From Bacteroidales bacterium (GTDB lineage: Bacteria > Bacteroidota > Bacteroidia > Bacteroidales > UBA932): a stretch of DNA of 64,000 bases. The notes under the pieces are model-generated. The model was not told the DNA's origin. It worked only from the letters and a program-made list of their open reading frames with translations, and searched no databases. The stretch spans positions 62,001 through 126,000 of the forward strand of contig JAFXFS010000018.1 in the NCBI GenBank assembly GCA_017513445.1, given 5' to 3'. The position numbers were made by a program, and so were the translations under genes. Positions 36,634 through 46,714 of the stretch are shown here, piece after piece; position 1 is the stretch's first letter, and the number at the start of each line of letters is the position of its first letter.

Positions 36634-38619
36634 CTAATCGAGTTCGTCGTTCTTGCAATACTTCTTAATGACGCTATATGCATCACTTACGCCAAGCTCA
36701 CCAGCTTTGCTCAGGTCGATACACCCCTTCTCTTTATCCTTTAGATAGATTAGAACCAATCCCCTATTGTAGTATGCCTCAGGTATATTAGAGTAGAGTT
36801 CAAGAGCTTTATTGTAATTGGTAATTGCAGATGTCAAATCACTTGAGAGACAATACAGATTAGCCAGATTATAATAGATATATGGGAAATCAGGGTATAG
36901 TTCCTGAGCCCTTTTCAAATCATTTATTGCAACCGAATAGTCATAATTTCTCTCCACAGACTCCCTTACAACTGTCTTTGTAGTATTTGTATGCTCCAAA
37001 GAGAGTACCTGAACACTATTATCCATAGATGATACAAAATCAATCATATCGGCATTCAAAGCACTTCTGTTGATATACAAAAATGGATTATCACTATCCT
37101 TCTCTATTGCTTCGTTATAACAAACCAATGCTGTATTAAACTGCCTGTTACTTGTCTCCACAATCGCCTTTGCAAATAGGTTATATGTATCTCTCTCCTC
37201 CATAACAGAGCTGTTTACTGTCTTAATTTCATCAAATGATGAGTAGAAATCCTTCACAGCTGAGAACTCCATATTGATTGGCAAAGAGTCAATAAAGGAG
37301 TCAAGCTTAGGGAACTTAAAGCGTTCAGTATCAACCATAAAGCTAATACTTTGCTGAGTCGGAACAAATTTGTAAAGAGATTTCAATTTTATATTTACCT
37401 CGCGATGCTGTAAAAGTTCATTATTAAAATCTTTCTTTGCAAAATCTGCATCAAGGGCTATCAGATTGTCATACTGCTTAGTGGTATCAGAGAAGACTCC
37501 ATTCTCAGAAGAGGCATTCTTTGCCATATACTCTTGCACCTTTTTATTTGCTGTAACATAGTCCTCTCTGGCAGATTTATATTGTCCCAACTTATTCTTT
37601 GCATAAGAGCGGTTCATATATGCCTTCGCAAAGTCCGGATAGAGTTCAATTGCCCTTGTGTAATCTGCAATTGCATCTCTGTATCTCTCCATTTCAAGGA
37701 ATATTGCAGCTCTATTGAAAAGTGCAAGGACATTCTCAGGATTTATATCTATTACTCTATCAAGATCGGCCAATGATCCACTCCAATCCTCTATTTTTGC
37801 CTTAATCAATGCTCTATTGTATAGCGTTAATGCATTACCCGGCTCCTCTTTCAGAACACTATTCATATCCTCAAGTGCCTGTGCAATATTATTGGCCTCA
37901 AAATGAAGTAATCCTCTGTTAAAATATGCTAATGTATTGGTTGAATCAATTGAGAGAGCTGAGTTCAAATCTGCAATCGCCTCATTTGTTTTCCCCTGCT
38001 GGGCATATATTCTTGACCTTCTCACATACCCTTCTGAATCGTGTCTGTCAAGTTTAATCGCTGTGTTATAATCCCTTACAGCACTCAAAGTATCTCCCAG
38101 GAAAAGATATGAAGCACCTCTGTTAAGGTAAGCTCCGGGATCATCTGGCACTTGTTTTATAAATTTATTGAAATCTTCAACTGCCTTATCAAACTGTTGA
38201 GAAACGAAGTATGTCACTCCTCTGCTATAGTAGAGTCCAACATATCCGGGACGCAAATCCACTGCATTTGCCAAATCATCCAACGCCTTTTCATATTCAC
38301 CCAGGCGACTCAATGTGATAGCTCTGTAGTGATATGCCTGCGTATGTATGGGATTCAAATTTATTGCTTGATCGAAATCCATTTTAGCCCCAACAAAATC
38401 TCCAAGATTATACTTTGCAATACCTCTGAAATAGTATCCATCGTAGAAAGTGGGGTCTAATCTTGTCAGAATATTGAAATGCTCTATCGCCAAAGAGTAC
38501 TTTCCATCAATAAGCGCCTCTCTCCCTCTGAAGAGGAATTGAGTTCTATTATATTGTGCCTCAACCTTGACTGAGACCAAGGATAGGATTAATAAAAATA
38601 GTATAAATCTTCGCTTCAT
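36634..38619 (-). CDS. Exported TPR-repeat protein
   Basis: The protein is 661 aa from ATG 38619 (MKRRFILFLLILSLVSVKVEA), which starts a signal peptide; a longer in-frame start at 38703 would add non-signal sequence and overlap the divergent promoter. At least a dozen tetratricopeptide repeats are visible, such as FYDGYYFRGIAKYNLGDFVG, AYHYRAITLSRLGEYEKAL and AYMNRSYAKNKLGQYKSAR, in two blocks separated by a non-repeat region (about residues 370-480). TPR arrays bind protein partners; this one probably acts in the periplasm or at a membrane. The partner is unknown. Confidence 0.88.
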   Translation of the reverse strand: MKRRFILFLLILSLVSVKVEAQYNRTQFLFRGREALIDGKYSLAIEHFNILTRLDPTFYDGYYFRGIAKYNLGDFVGAKMDFDQAINLNPIHTQAYHYRAITLSRLGEYEKALDDLANAVDLRPGYVGLYYSRGVTYFVSQQFDKAVEDFNKFIKQVPDDPGAYLNRGASYLFLGDTLSAVRDYNTAIKLDRHDSEGYVRRSRIYAQQGKTNEAIADLNSALSIDSTNTLAYFNRGLLHFEANNIAQALEDMNSVLKEEPGNALTLYNRALIKAKIEDWSGSLADLDRVIDINPENVLALFNRAAIFLEMERYRDAIADYTRAIELYPDFAKAYMNRSYAKNKLGQYKSAREDYVTANKKVQEYMAKNASSENGVFSDTTKQYDNLIALDADFAKKDFNNELLQHREVNIKLKSLYKFVPTQQSISFMVDTERFKFPKLDSFIDSLPINMEFSAVKDFYSSFDEIKTVNSSVMEERDTYNLFAKAIVETSNRQFNTALVCYNEAIEKDSDNPFLYINRSALNADMIDFVSSMDNSVQVLSLEHTNTTKTVVRESVERNYDYSVAINDLKRAQELYPDFPYIYYNLANLYCLSSDLTSAITNYNKALELYSNIPEAYYNRGLVLIYLKDKEKGCIDLSKAGELGVSDAYSVIKKYCKNDELD

Positions 38620-38655
38620 TGTCACCTCAATATGCAATAATTTAACAAAATTAGG

Positions 38656-38663
38656 TATTTTTG
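38656..38663 (+). promoter_or_regulatory. -7 element of the M28-like gene
   Basis: TATTTTTG is an exact TAnnTTTG match, 18 nt before the ATG at 38682. It lies in the 62-bp divergent gap with the TPR gene. A matching -33 element is not clear. Confidence 0.5.
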
Positions 38664-38681
38664 TAAGTTGATAAAAATTTA

Positions 38682-39635
38682 ATGATGAAAAAAACTCTGA
38701 CACTTATCATTTTTGCTCTTTTTCCACTCTTTGTTGCATCTGCGCAAACAAAGGAATTCAAAGAGTATGCCCAAATGGTGAGTACAGATAGACTTAAAGA
38801 TTTAATAATAAGTCTTGCTGATGACAGGACTGAGGGACGATGCTCAGGAACTATAGGCAATATGATGGCCGAGCATACAATTATTGAATCTTTCAGAAAT
38901 AATGGTATATCTACATATAAAAGATCTACATACACACAGAGCTTTCGAAAGGATACTACAATCTTCAGAAATATAATTGGTTATCTTCCCAGCAATACAA
39001 AATCTGACGAGTATATTATTATCTGCGCCCATTATGACCATATAGGTAAAATTGGTGATGTTATCTACAATGGTGCTGATGATAATGCCTCTGGTGTAGC
39101 TGCCCTTATCACTCTATCAAAGCTCTTTTCAGAGATGAAGAGAAAGGAGAAGAATCTCAAAAAAAATATCCTCTTCGTTGCCGTTGATGGAAAAGAGTAC
39201 AATTTTGCCGGTTCTGAATACTTTCTTAAAAATCTGACAATCCCCAAACGCAAAATAAAGTGCGTCATAAATATGGACATTATTGGTTCTAAACTTGTTC
39301 CACCGACATCTCTTGATGAGTATATCCTTATCTTGGGAGATAGATTTATGACCTCAGAGTACAAAATGGATATAAGACGTATAAATATTCGTCAAAACTT
39401 AGATATGTGTATTGATTTTACATTTTATGGAAGTAAAAACTTTACTGAAATGGCTTATAAGATGTCTGACAACTATACATTTTATAAAAGAGGTATCCCA
39501 GCCATTCTCTTTACTTCCGGATTTCATCATCACACATATAAAGCTACTGATGACTTGGAAATCATTGATTTTCCATCACTTAAAAAGAGAATACTCCTAA
39601 TTTACGGTTTTACTCGCCAACTAATTTTACGATAA
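38682..39635 (+). CDS. M28 family peptidase-like protein, altered catalytic Glu
   Basis: The 317-aa exported protein has a signal peptide (MMKKTLTLIIFALFPLFVASAQ) and the M28 aminopeptidase fold. Metal ligands are visible: HYDH (H117, D119), GADDNASG, NMDIIGS and the C-terminal FHHHTY. In place of the family's E-E pair the sequence is DGKEYNFAGSEYF, with Lys171 where the general-base Glu is expected and Glu172 retained as metal ligand. The protein may therefore be an inactive or altered peptidase. It precedes uvrB by 7 bp but the products look unrelated. Confidence 0.8.
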   Translation: MMKKTLTLIIFALFPLFVASAQTKEFKEYAQMVSTDRLKDLIISLADDRTEGRCSGTIGNMMAEHTIIESFRNNGISTYKRSTYTQSFRKDTTIFRNIIGYLPSNTKSDEYIIICAHYDHIGKIGDVIYNGADDNASGVAALITLSKLFSEMKRKEKNLKKNILFVAVDGKEYNFAGSEYFLKNLTIPKRKIKCVINMDIIGSKLVPPTSLDEYILILGDRFMTSEYKMDIRRINIRQNLDMCIDFTFYGSKNFTEMAYKMSDNYTFYKRGIPAILFTSGFHHHTYKATDDLEIIDFPSLKKRILLIYGFTRQLILR

Positions 39636-39642
39636 TTTTACT

Positions 39643-41646
39643 GTGGATTTCAAGATTCATTCCCCATATCGCCCCACAGGAGACCAACCTGAGGCCATTG
39701 AGCAGATATGCAGTGCATTGTCACAAGGTGTAAAGTCTGCCACCCTACTTGGAGTTACAGGTAGTGGTAAGACCTTTACTATGGCCAATGTTATCGAAAA
39801 AATGAATCGTCCGGCTCTAATTTTGAGTCATAATAAAACACTTGCAGCTCAGCTTTATAGTGAGTTCAAGTCATTTTTCCCTGAGAATGCTGTTGAATAC
39901 TTTGTCTCGTACTACGATTATTATCAGCCAGAGGCATATATACCTACAACTGACACATATATCGAGAAGGATTTAAGTATTAATGACGAAATAGAGAAGA
40001 TGCGTCTGAGTGCGACATCAGCGCTACTTTCAGGGAGAAGAGATGTCATCGTAGTCTCCTCAGTATCTTGCCTTTACGGAATTGGAAATCCTGAAGACTT
40101 CCACTCTACCACTATCAAAATAGAGCGAGGAGATCGTATCAGTCGCACCAAGTTTCTCTACTCTCTGGTAGATGCACTATATTCAAGAAATGAGAGTGAC
40201 TTTAAGAGAGGCACATTCAGAGTGAAGGGTGATTGTGTAGATATTTATCTGGCTTATGGAGATTATGGTTGCAGGGTGATATTTTTTGGAGATGAAATCG
40301 AAAGCATAGAGATGATTGACCCGATAAGTGGAGCAACCCTGGAGTATCTAAACCAAATATCTATTTTCCCTGCCAACAATTTTGTAACCACGAAAGAGAG
40401 AATTACAAAGGCAATTCACAATATACAGGATGATTTGTGTGAACAGATCAAGTTCTTTGAAGAGATAGGTAAAGCGTATGAGGCCAAACGCCTTAAGGGA
40501 AGAGTTGAGTATGATATGGAGATGATTAAGGAGTTAGGATATTGCCCAGGAATTGAGAACTATTCAAGATATTTTGATGGGAGAAAAGCAGGTATGAGAC
40601 CATTCTGTCTGATAGATTTCTTCCCTGATGACTTTATCACATTTATTGATGAGAGTCACGTGACTCTCCCTCAGGTAAGGGCAATGTACGGTGGAGATAG
40701 CTCCAGAAAACACACCTTGATTGATTATGGATTCCGTCTCCCTGCTGCAGCCGACAATCGTCCACTTAAGTTTGATGAATTTGAAGCAATTATAGGACAA
40801 CGACTCTATGTTAGTGCAACACCGGGAGATTATGAATTTGAAGATTCTCAAGGACTTATTGTTGAACAGGTTGTAAGACCAACCGGATTGCTTGATCCTG
40901 AAATTGTTGTAAGACCTACTGCTAATCAGATTGATGACCTGCTGGAGGAGATTCGCAAAAGATGTGAACTTGATGAGAGAGTCCTGGTTACAACCCTCAC
41001 AAAGCGAATGGCAGAGGAGTTGGAGAAATATCTAACGAAGGTTGGAATCCGATGTCGATACATTCACTCTGATGTTGAGACAATGGAGAGAGTTGAGATT
41101 ATTGAAAATTTCAAAGCAGGACTATTTGACACTTTGGTGGGAGTTAACCTTCTGAGAGAGGGATTGGATATCCCAAGCGTCTCTTTGGTAGCTATACTGG
41201 ATGCCGACAAGGAGGGATTCCTCAGATCAGACCGATCTTTGACTCAAACTGCGGGACGAGCGGCACGAAATGTGAATGGCAAGGTGATTATGTATGCAGA
41301 TACAATTACCGGCTCAATGCAGAGAACTATTGATGAGACAAACCGCCGAAGAAAAAAGCAACAGGAGTACAATATTGCCAACAATATTACACCTATTCAG
41401 ATAGAGACCAAGAGTAAGAATTTACTATATGCTGCCAAGAATTATCAACAAGAGTATGAAATTAATGAAAATACAATTGTTAATGACCCAATCGTGGCAT
41501 ATATGACACCTAAAGAGCTTCACGAGGCAATTAAAGAGGCCAAGAGAAGGATGGAAGAGGCTGCTGCTCAATTGGATTTTATTGCAGCTGCCAGAGCAAG
41601 AGATGAAATGAATGCATTAAAGAAAGTATTGGAGAAGAGAAAATGA
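39643..41646 (+). CDS. uvrB: Excinuclease ABC subunit B
   Basis: The 667-aa DNA repair helicase-like protein verifies damage after UvrA loading and recruits UvrC. Translation starts at a GTG (MDFKIHSPYRPTGDQPEAI). Walker A GVTGSGKT, the beta-hairpin YYDYYQPEAY, DESHVTLPQ and the C-terminal helicase motifs (GVNLLREGLDIPSV, QTAGRAARN) are all present. The UvrC-interacting UVR domain is at the C-terminus (EAAAQLDFIAAARARDEM). It overlaps the rel gene by 4 bp and is the first gene of a uvrB-rel-uvrA operon. Confidence 0.98.
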   Translation: MDFKIHSPYRPTGDQPEAIEQICSALSQGVKSATLLGVTGSGKTFTMANVIEKMNRPALILSHNKTLAAQLYSEFKSFFPENAVEYFVSYYDYYQPEAYIPTTDTYIEKDLSINDEIEKMRLSATSALLSGRRDVIVVSSVSCLYGIGNPEDFHSTTIKIERGDRISRTKFLYSLVDALYSRNESDFKRGTFRVKGDCVDIYLAYGDYGCRVIFFGDEIESIEMIDPISGATLEYLNQISIFPANNFVTTKERITKAIHNIQDDLCEQIKFFEEIGKAYEAKRLKGRVEYDMEMIKELGYCPGIENYSRYFDGRKAGMRPFCLIDFFPDDFITFIDESHVTLPQVRAMYGGDSSRKHTLIDYGFRLPAAADNRPLKFDEFEAIIGQRLYVSATPGDYEFEDSQGLIVEQVVRPTGLLDPEIVVRPTANQIDDLLEEIRKRCELDERVLVTTLTKRMAEELEKYLTKVGIRCRYIHSDVETMERVEIIENFKAGLFDTLVGVNLLREGLDIPSVSLVAILDADKEGFLRSDRSLTQTAGRAARNVNGKVIMYADTITGSMQRTIDETNRRRKKQQEYNIANNITPIQIETKSKNLLYAAKNYQQEYEINENTIVNDPIVAYMTPKELHEAIKEAKRRMEEAAAQLDFIAAARARDEMNALKKVLEKRK

Positions 41647-43793
41647 GAGATAATATAAATAAAAGAGTTGTTAGGATTGCGGAAAGCTACCAATCTGAAC
41701 AAGATAAAGAGTTGATTATCAAATCATTCCAGCTAACTGAAGATGCTGTGAAAGATATGACTCGTGGTAATGGCAAACCATTTATAGAACACCCTATTGG
41801 AGTCGCTGAAATTGTATGTTTTGACTTAGGATTGGGAGCCACTTCTGTTATTACTCTCTTTATTCACGAAGCGACAAGGTTCAAACCTGAACTTTTAGAT
41901 AGCATTGAGAGTGATTACTCAAAGGAGATTAAGGATATGGTCATTGGATTGAATAAAATTGCAATGATCAATCCAAATGACACAAAATTGGAGGCAGAAA
42001 ACTATAGAAAACTGATTATCTCCTACTCTAAAGATCCAAGAGTTACTCTTATTAAACTTGCCGACAGATTGGAGGTGATGCGTAACATCGATTTGATTAA
42101 GAAGTCAAGTCAGATGAAAAAAGTTACTGAAACAATGTTTCTCTATATGCCTTTGGCCCACAAATTAGGGTTATATGGTATAAAAAATGAGTTGGAGGAG
42201 TTGGCTTTCAAATATAATGAACCTGAACAATACCGGGCTATTACCAATAAATTAAAGACTACTCAAAAGGATAGAGATGAATTGGTCAAATCATTCATCA
42301 ATCCTCTTAAAGATAAAATTGACAAAGAGGGGATAAAATATACCCTTAAAGCAAGGACAAAATCTGCATACTCAATATGGAAGAAGATGCAGGCGCAAAA
42401 GGTACCATTTGAGGGTGTTTACGATGTATTTGCTATACGCTTTATCATAGATGCCCCAATTGAGAAGGAGAAAGATTTGTGCTGGAAGATTTATTCACTT
42501 GTGACTGAAGAGTATATCCCTGACACTAAGCGACTTAGAGACTGGATAAGCAATCCTAAAGCCAATGGATATGAGTCTCTTCACACCACTGTAACCAATA
42601 AAGATGGAGCAGCAATTGAGGTTCAGATTCGCTCTGAAAGGATGGATTATGCGGCTGAAAAGGGAAACGCAGCACACTGGCTCTATAAGGGAATGGCAAG
42701 AGACAATTCGTTGGATGAGTGGTTGGGAAAGGTTAGAACTATTCTTGAGAGCCCAGAATCGTTAGGAGATGGCGAAATGGAGACCTATGCTCCAAATGAG
42801 GTCTTTGTCTTCACTCCAGATGGCGACTTAAGGAGATTACCTGCGGGAGCATCTCTTCTTGATTTTGCATTTGATATCCATACTAACCTTGGAATTAAGT
42901 GTTCCGGAGGAAGAATTAATGGAAAGCAGGTCTCAATCAGAGAAAAGCTGAATACAGGAGATGTGATTGAAATAATGAAGAGTAGCAACCAGAAGCCTTC
43001 ACAAGATTGGCTTAACTTCGTTGTTACTTCAAAAGCCCGCAGTAAAATCAAGCAAAAAATCAAAGAAGAGGAGTTCAAACTCGCTGAAATTGGTAAAGAA
43101 CTGGTTTCTCGAAGAATGAAAAACTGGAAACTTGAGATTACTGATGAAGAACTCACTGTTTTCCAGAAAAAGCATAAATATAGCAGTCTCAATGAGTTAT
43201 ACGCCGCAATAGGCACAGGCACCATTGATATTTCAGAGATAAAGGATTTTGTTACCAAGGAGAATAATTCTCGTCCGGAAACAGCGCCGACAATAAGCAA
43301 AGAGTTTGTTGATAGAGGAGAAGAGAGAAAGAAAAATAATGACTACTTGGTGATTGGATCTGGAGTTAAAAACCTCGATTATACACTTGCAAAGTGTTGT
43401 AATCCAATTTATGGTGATGATGTCTTTGGATTTATCTCCACAAAAGGTGGTATTAAAATTCACAGAATATCCTGTCCTAATGCATCAAGACTGATTGACA
43501 ACTATCCATATCGAATTCAAAAGGTTAAATGGAACCAAAATGTAAACAGCACCAGTTTCCAAACATCACTAAGAGTTTCATTTAATGGAGAGGAGTTTAT
43601 TAGCAATAAGGTAATTGAGACAATTAATGCATTTAAGGTTTCAATCAGATCTTTTGCCATACTTGATAAGAATAGAGGTGCACAAGATATCTCTATAACT
43701 ATCTCAGTACCAAGCAATCAGGAGTTGGATAAGATTATTCAAGCATTGAAAAGATTAAAAGGTGTTTATAATGTAACAAGAAGTAGTCGTTAA
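41643..43793 (+). CDS. RelA/SpoT-family (p)ppGpp synthetase with degenerate hydrolase site
   Basis: The 716-aa long Rel-family protein contains HD, synthetase, TGS, zinc-finger/helical and ACT domains. The synthetase region is intact (ARTKSAYSIWKKM, PKANGYESLHTT, EVQIRSERMDYAAEKG). The HD hydrolase site is not: the canonical HDxxED is HEATRF (H75, E76, R79, F80), and the later DRLHN is DRLEV, so four of seven known hydrolase residues are changed. It is probably a synthetase-only RelA-type enzyme of the stringent response. TGS (EVFVFTPDGDLRRLPAGAS) and the CC motif (LAKCCNPIYGDDV) are normal. It is coupled to uvrB by an ATGA overlap and followed by uvrA at 2 bp. Confidence 0.93.
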   Translation: MRDNINKRVVRIAESYQSEQDKELIIKSFQLTEDAVKDMTRGNGKPFIEHPIGVAEIVCFDLGLGATSVITLFIHEATRFKPELLDSIESDYSKEIKDMVIGLNKIAMINPNDTKLEAENYRKLIISYSKDPRVTLIKLADRLEVMRNIDLIKKSSQMKKVTETMFLYMPLAHKLGLYGIKNELEELAFKYNEPEQYRAITNKLKTTQKDRDELVKSFINPLKDKIDKEGIKYTLKARTKSAYSIWKKMQAQKVPFEGVYDVFAIRFIIDAPIEKEKDLCWKIYSLVTEEYIPDTKRLRDWISNPKANGYESLHTTVTNKDGAAIEVQIRSERMDYAAEKGNAAHWLYKGMARDNSLDEWLGKVRTILESPESLGDGEMETYAPNEVFVFTPDGDLRRLPAGASLLDFAFDIHTNLGIKCSGGRINGKQVSIREKLNTGDVIEIMKSSNQKPSQDWLNFVVTSKARSKIKQKIKEEEFKLAEIGKELVSRRMKNWKLEITDEELTVFQKKHKYSSLNELYAAIGTGTIDISEIKDFVTKENNSRPETAPTISKEFVDRGEERKKNNDYLVIGSGVKNLDYTLAKCCNPIYGDDVFGFISTKGGIKIHRISCPNASRLIDNYPYRIQKVKWNQNVNSTSFQTSLRVSFNGEEFISNKVIETINAFKVSIRSFAILDKNRGAQDISITISVPSNQELDKIIQALKRLKGVYNVTRSSR

Positions 43794-43795
43794 TT

Positions 43796-46573
43796 ATGGA
43801 TAACTTTATTACCATAAAGGGGGCAAGAGCCAATAACCTGAAGGGGATAGATATAGCTATTCCTCGCAACAAATTGACTGTCATCACAGGAGTTTCCGGT
43901 AGTGGCAAATCTTCTCTCGCTTTTGATACCCTTTATGCTGAAGGTCAAAGAAGGTTTGCTGAGAGTATATCATCTTTCAGTCGTCAGTTTTTAGGAAGGT
44001 TATCTAAACCAGCTGTTGACTCTATTACGGGGATTCCACCTGCAATTGCTATTGGTCAGAAGGTTAATACTTCCAATCCTCGCTCAACAGTTGCTTCAAG
44101 TACAGATATTTATGACTACTTAAAGTTACTTTTTGCTAAAATTGGCAAAACATACTCACCTATTAGCGGAGAGGAGGTTAAATGCGATACTGCCAAAAGT
44201 GTTTGTGAATATATTATCTCACATAAGGATTGCGACTATGTATACATACTTACAAAAATTGGAAGTAGCAGAGATGGTTCGCTGATTGAGGATCTTTTAA
44301 CCTATAAAGAGGATGGATACTCGAGAATTCTTATCTCTCATAACGATGGAAATCCTGCTCATTTACTAAGGATAGACCAGTTTTTGCAAGACTCTGCAAA
44401 TATCTCATATTCAAACATTTGGCTACTGATTGACAGAGTTTCTCCAAATGATGATGATGACAATATCTCTCGCATACTTGATTCAGTCCAAAGTGCTTTC
44501 AAGGTTGGAAATGGTGAAATATATATCCACTTAAATAATCAATTCAAGGAGTTTTCATCTATTTTCAAGGCAGATGGGATTATATTTGAAGAGCCAAATG
44601 AGATGATGTTTAACTTCAATAACCCACTGGGAGCTTGTCCAAAATGTGGCGGATTTGGCAAAATTGTGGGTATTGATGAATCTTTGGTTGTTCCTGACCC
44701 AACTCTAAGTATCTATGAAGATGCAATTATGTGTTGGCGTGGAGAGGTAATGAAGAAGTTCAAAGAGGAGTTGATAATGTCTGCTTATAAATTTGACTTC
44801 CCTATTCATAAGCCATACAATCAATTGACTAAAGAGCAGAAAGATACTCTATGGAATGGTAATGATTTCTTTGTAGGTATTACACCATTCTTTAATTGGG
44901 TAGAAGAGAATAGATATAAAATTCAATATAAATATCTTCTTGCCAGATATTCAGGGAAGACCACCTGCTCTGAGTGTGAAGGATCAAGATTGAGAAAAGA
45001 GGCATCTTGGGTTAAAATTGGAGGGAAGAATATTGGCGAGATTATGTCAATGAGTATCTCTGACCTATATGACTTCTTCAAAAATCTGGAGTTGGACCAA
45101 TATGACTATACTGTTGGTAAAAAGGCAATTGATGAGATTTTACTACGATTAGAATATATTATCTCGGTTGGATTGTCGTACTTAACATTGGATAGAAGGT
45201 CTAACACTCTTTCAGGTGGTGAAAGTCAACGCATTAACCTTGTCAGTTCATTAGGCAACAACTTAGTCGGTGCACTATACATTCTTGATGAACCAAGTGT
45301 CGGACTACATAACAGAGATACTCAACGACTTATTTCCGTTCTCAAAAAGTTAAGAGATTTAGGAAATACCGTTGTGGTTGTGGAACACGATGAACAGATT
45401 ATAAGGAGCGCAGATTACCTGATAGATATCGGTCCAAGAGCCGGTATAAATGGAGGAGAGATTGTTTACAATGGAGATGTCAATGGCTATCTGGAAAAAT
45501 TATCCAAAGGTGAGGCAGATCGTAGCGAGAGCGCTAACTCCTTGACAATCGATTATTTAAGTGGGATTAGAAGTATCAATTTCGGATCTAAACGCAGAAA
45601 ATGGAGTACAAGTATTGATATTATTGGTGCTATGCACAATAACTTAAAGAATATCGATGTAAAGTTCCCATTGCACTGTATAACTGTAGTAACAGGAGTC
45701 TCTGGTTCCGGAAAGAGTTCATTAGTTGGAGATACACTCTACCCAGCCCTTAACAGACATATCAATATGGTTGGCGATAAACCTGGTTTAATGAAAAGAT
45801 TAGATGGGAATTTAGATAAAATTACATCTGTTGAATATGTTGACCAAAATCCTATTGGAAAGAGTGCAAGATCAAATCCTGTTACATACCTTAAGGTTTA
45901 TGATGATATTAGAAAGATCTTCTCAGATCAGCCATACGCTAAAATGAACAATTATGGACACTCCCATTTCTCTTTTAACATTGATGGAGGAAGATGTCCT
46001 GAGTGTCAGGGAGAGGGCATTATCAGAGTAGAAATGCAATTTATGGCAGATGTTGTTATGACTTGTTCTGCTTGTAACGGTAAGAGATTCCTACCTGATA
46101 TACTGGAAGTTAAATATAAAGGGAAGAGTATCAGCGATGTACTTGATATGAGTGTAGATGATGCCATTGATTTCTTCTCTGCTCAAAAAGAGCCACTTGC
46201 GAAGAGAATTGCAGAAAAATTACAACCTCTCCAGGATGTCGGACTCTCTTATGTAAAACTTGGTCAAAGTAGTAGTTCATTCAGTGGTGGAGAGAGCCAA
46301 CGCGTGAAATTGGCTTACTTCCTGGGTAAAGAGAATAGTTCTAAACGAGAAAATATACTCTTCATATTTGATGAACCTACAACAGGACTTCACTTCCACG
46401 ACATCAATAAACTCTTAACCTCATTCAACGCATTAGTTGACAAGGGACACACAATCATTGTGGTTGAGCATAATCTGGATGTCATCAAATCTGCCGATTG
46501 GGAGATTGAACTTGGGCCTGATGCCGGTGCCAATGGTGGAGAGATTGTCTATCAAGGAGCTCCTCGGGAATAG
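43796..46573 (+). CDS. uvrA: Excinuclease ABC subunit A
   Basis: The 925-aa DNA damage sensor has two ABC ATPase modules: Walker A GVSGSGKSSLAFDT and GVSGSGKSSLVGD, and signatures NTLSGGESQRINL and SSFSGGESQRVKL. Zinc modules are CSECEGSRL, and CPECQGEG with CSACNGKRF. At the first zinc site only CPKCGG is present; the preceding CxxC of E. coli UvrA is replaced by FKADG, as I recall from other Bacteroidota UvrA. Its C-terminus (YQGAPRE) ends abruptly next to a palindromic repeat, whose inner arm TCGGGAAT it shares. It is the last gene of the uvrB-rel-uvrA operon. Confidence 0.97.
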   Translation: MDNFITIKGARANNLKGIDIAIPRNKLTVITGVSGSGKSSLAFDTLYAEGQRRFAESISSFSRQFLGRLSKPAVDSITGIPPAIAIGQKVNTSNPRSTVASSTDIYDYLKLLFAKIGKTYSPISGEEVKCDTAKSVCEYIISHKDCDYVYILTKIGSSRDGSLIEDLLTYKEDGYSRILISHNDGNPAHLLRIDQFLQDSANISYSNIWLLIDRVSPNDDDDNISRILDSVQSAFKVGNGEIYIHLNNQFKEFSSIFKADGIIFEEPNEMMFNFNNPLGACPKCGGFGKIVGIDESLVVPDPTLSIYEDAIMCWRGEVMKKFKEELIMSAYKFDFPIHKPYNQLTKEQKDTLWNGNDFFVGITPFFNWVEENRYKIQYKYLLARYSGKTTCSECEGSRLRKEASWVKIGGKNIGEIMSMSISDLYDFFKNLELDQYDYTVGKKAIDEILLRLEYIISVGLSYLTLDRRSNTLSGGESQRINLVSSLGNNLVGALYILDEPSVGLHNRDTQRLISVLKKLRDLGNTVVVVEHDEQIIRSADYLIDIGPRAGINGGEIVYNGDVNGYLEKLSKGEADRSESANSLTIDYLSGIRSINFGSKRRKWSTSIDIIGAMHNNLKNIDVKFPLHCITVVTGVSGSGKSSLVGDTLYPALNRHINMVGDKPGLMKRLDGNLDKITSVEYVDQNPIGKSARSNPVTYLKVYDDIRKIFSDQPYAKMNNYGHSHFSFNIDGGRCPECQGEGIIRVEMQFMADVVMTCSACNGKRFLPDILEVKYKGKSISDVLDMSVDDAIDFFSAQKEPLAKRIAEKLQPLQDVGLSYVKLGQSSSSFSGGESQRVKLAYFLGKENSSKRENILFIFDEPTTGLHFHDINKLLTSFNALVDKGHTIIVVEHNLDVIKSADWEIELGPDAGANGGEIVYQGAPRE

Positions 46574-46587
46574 AATACTCCAAACAT

Positions 46588-46682
46588 CCGTCATTCCCTC
46601 AACATATTCCAAATATCCGTCATTCCCGAACTTGCTTCGGGAATCTATTACAGATTGCCGGGCTTTGCCCAGCAATGACGGT
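46588..46682. repeat. Palindromic repeat cluster after uvrA
   Basis: One element at 46618-46646 has arms CATTCCCGAA / TTCGGGAATCT. A second at 46651-46681 has AGATTGCCGGGC / GCCCAGCAATGACGG. A degenerate copy (CGTCATTCCCTCAAC) precedes them at 46589. The two elements share the outer AGATT/AATGACG frame in opposite orientation. They lie between convergent uvrA and prfA and may act as transcription barriers. Confidence 0.85.
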
Positions 46683-46714
46683 AATGCTCACTTATATTGT
46701 GGAAAGAGTTATTA

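Noticed and set aside
43796-46573. Missing first CxxC of the UvrA zinc site as a defect
   Set aside because: As far as I recall other Bacteroidota UvrA proteins have the same change, so it is a lineage trait and not a mutation.
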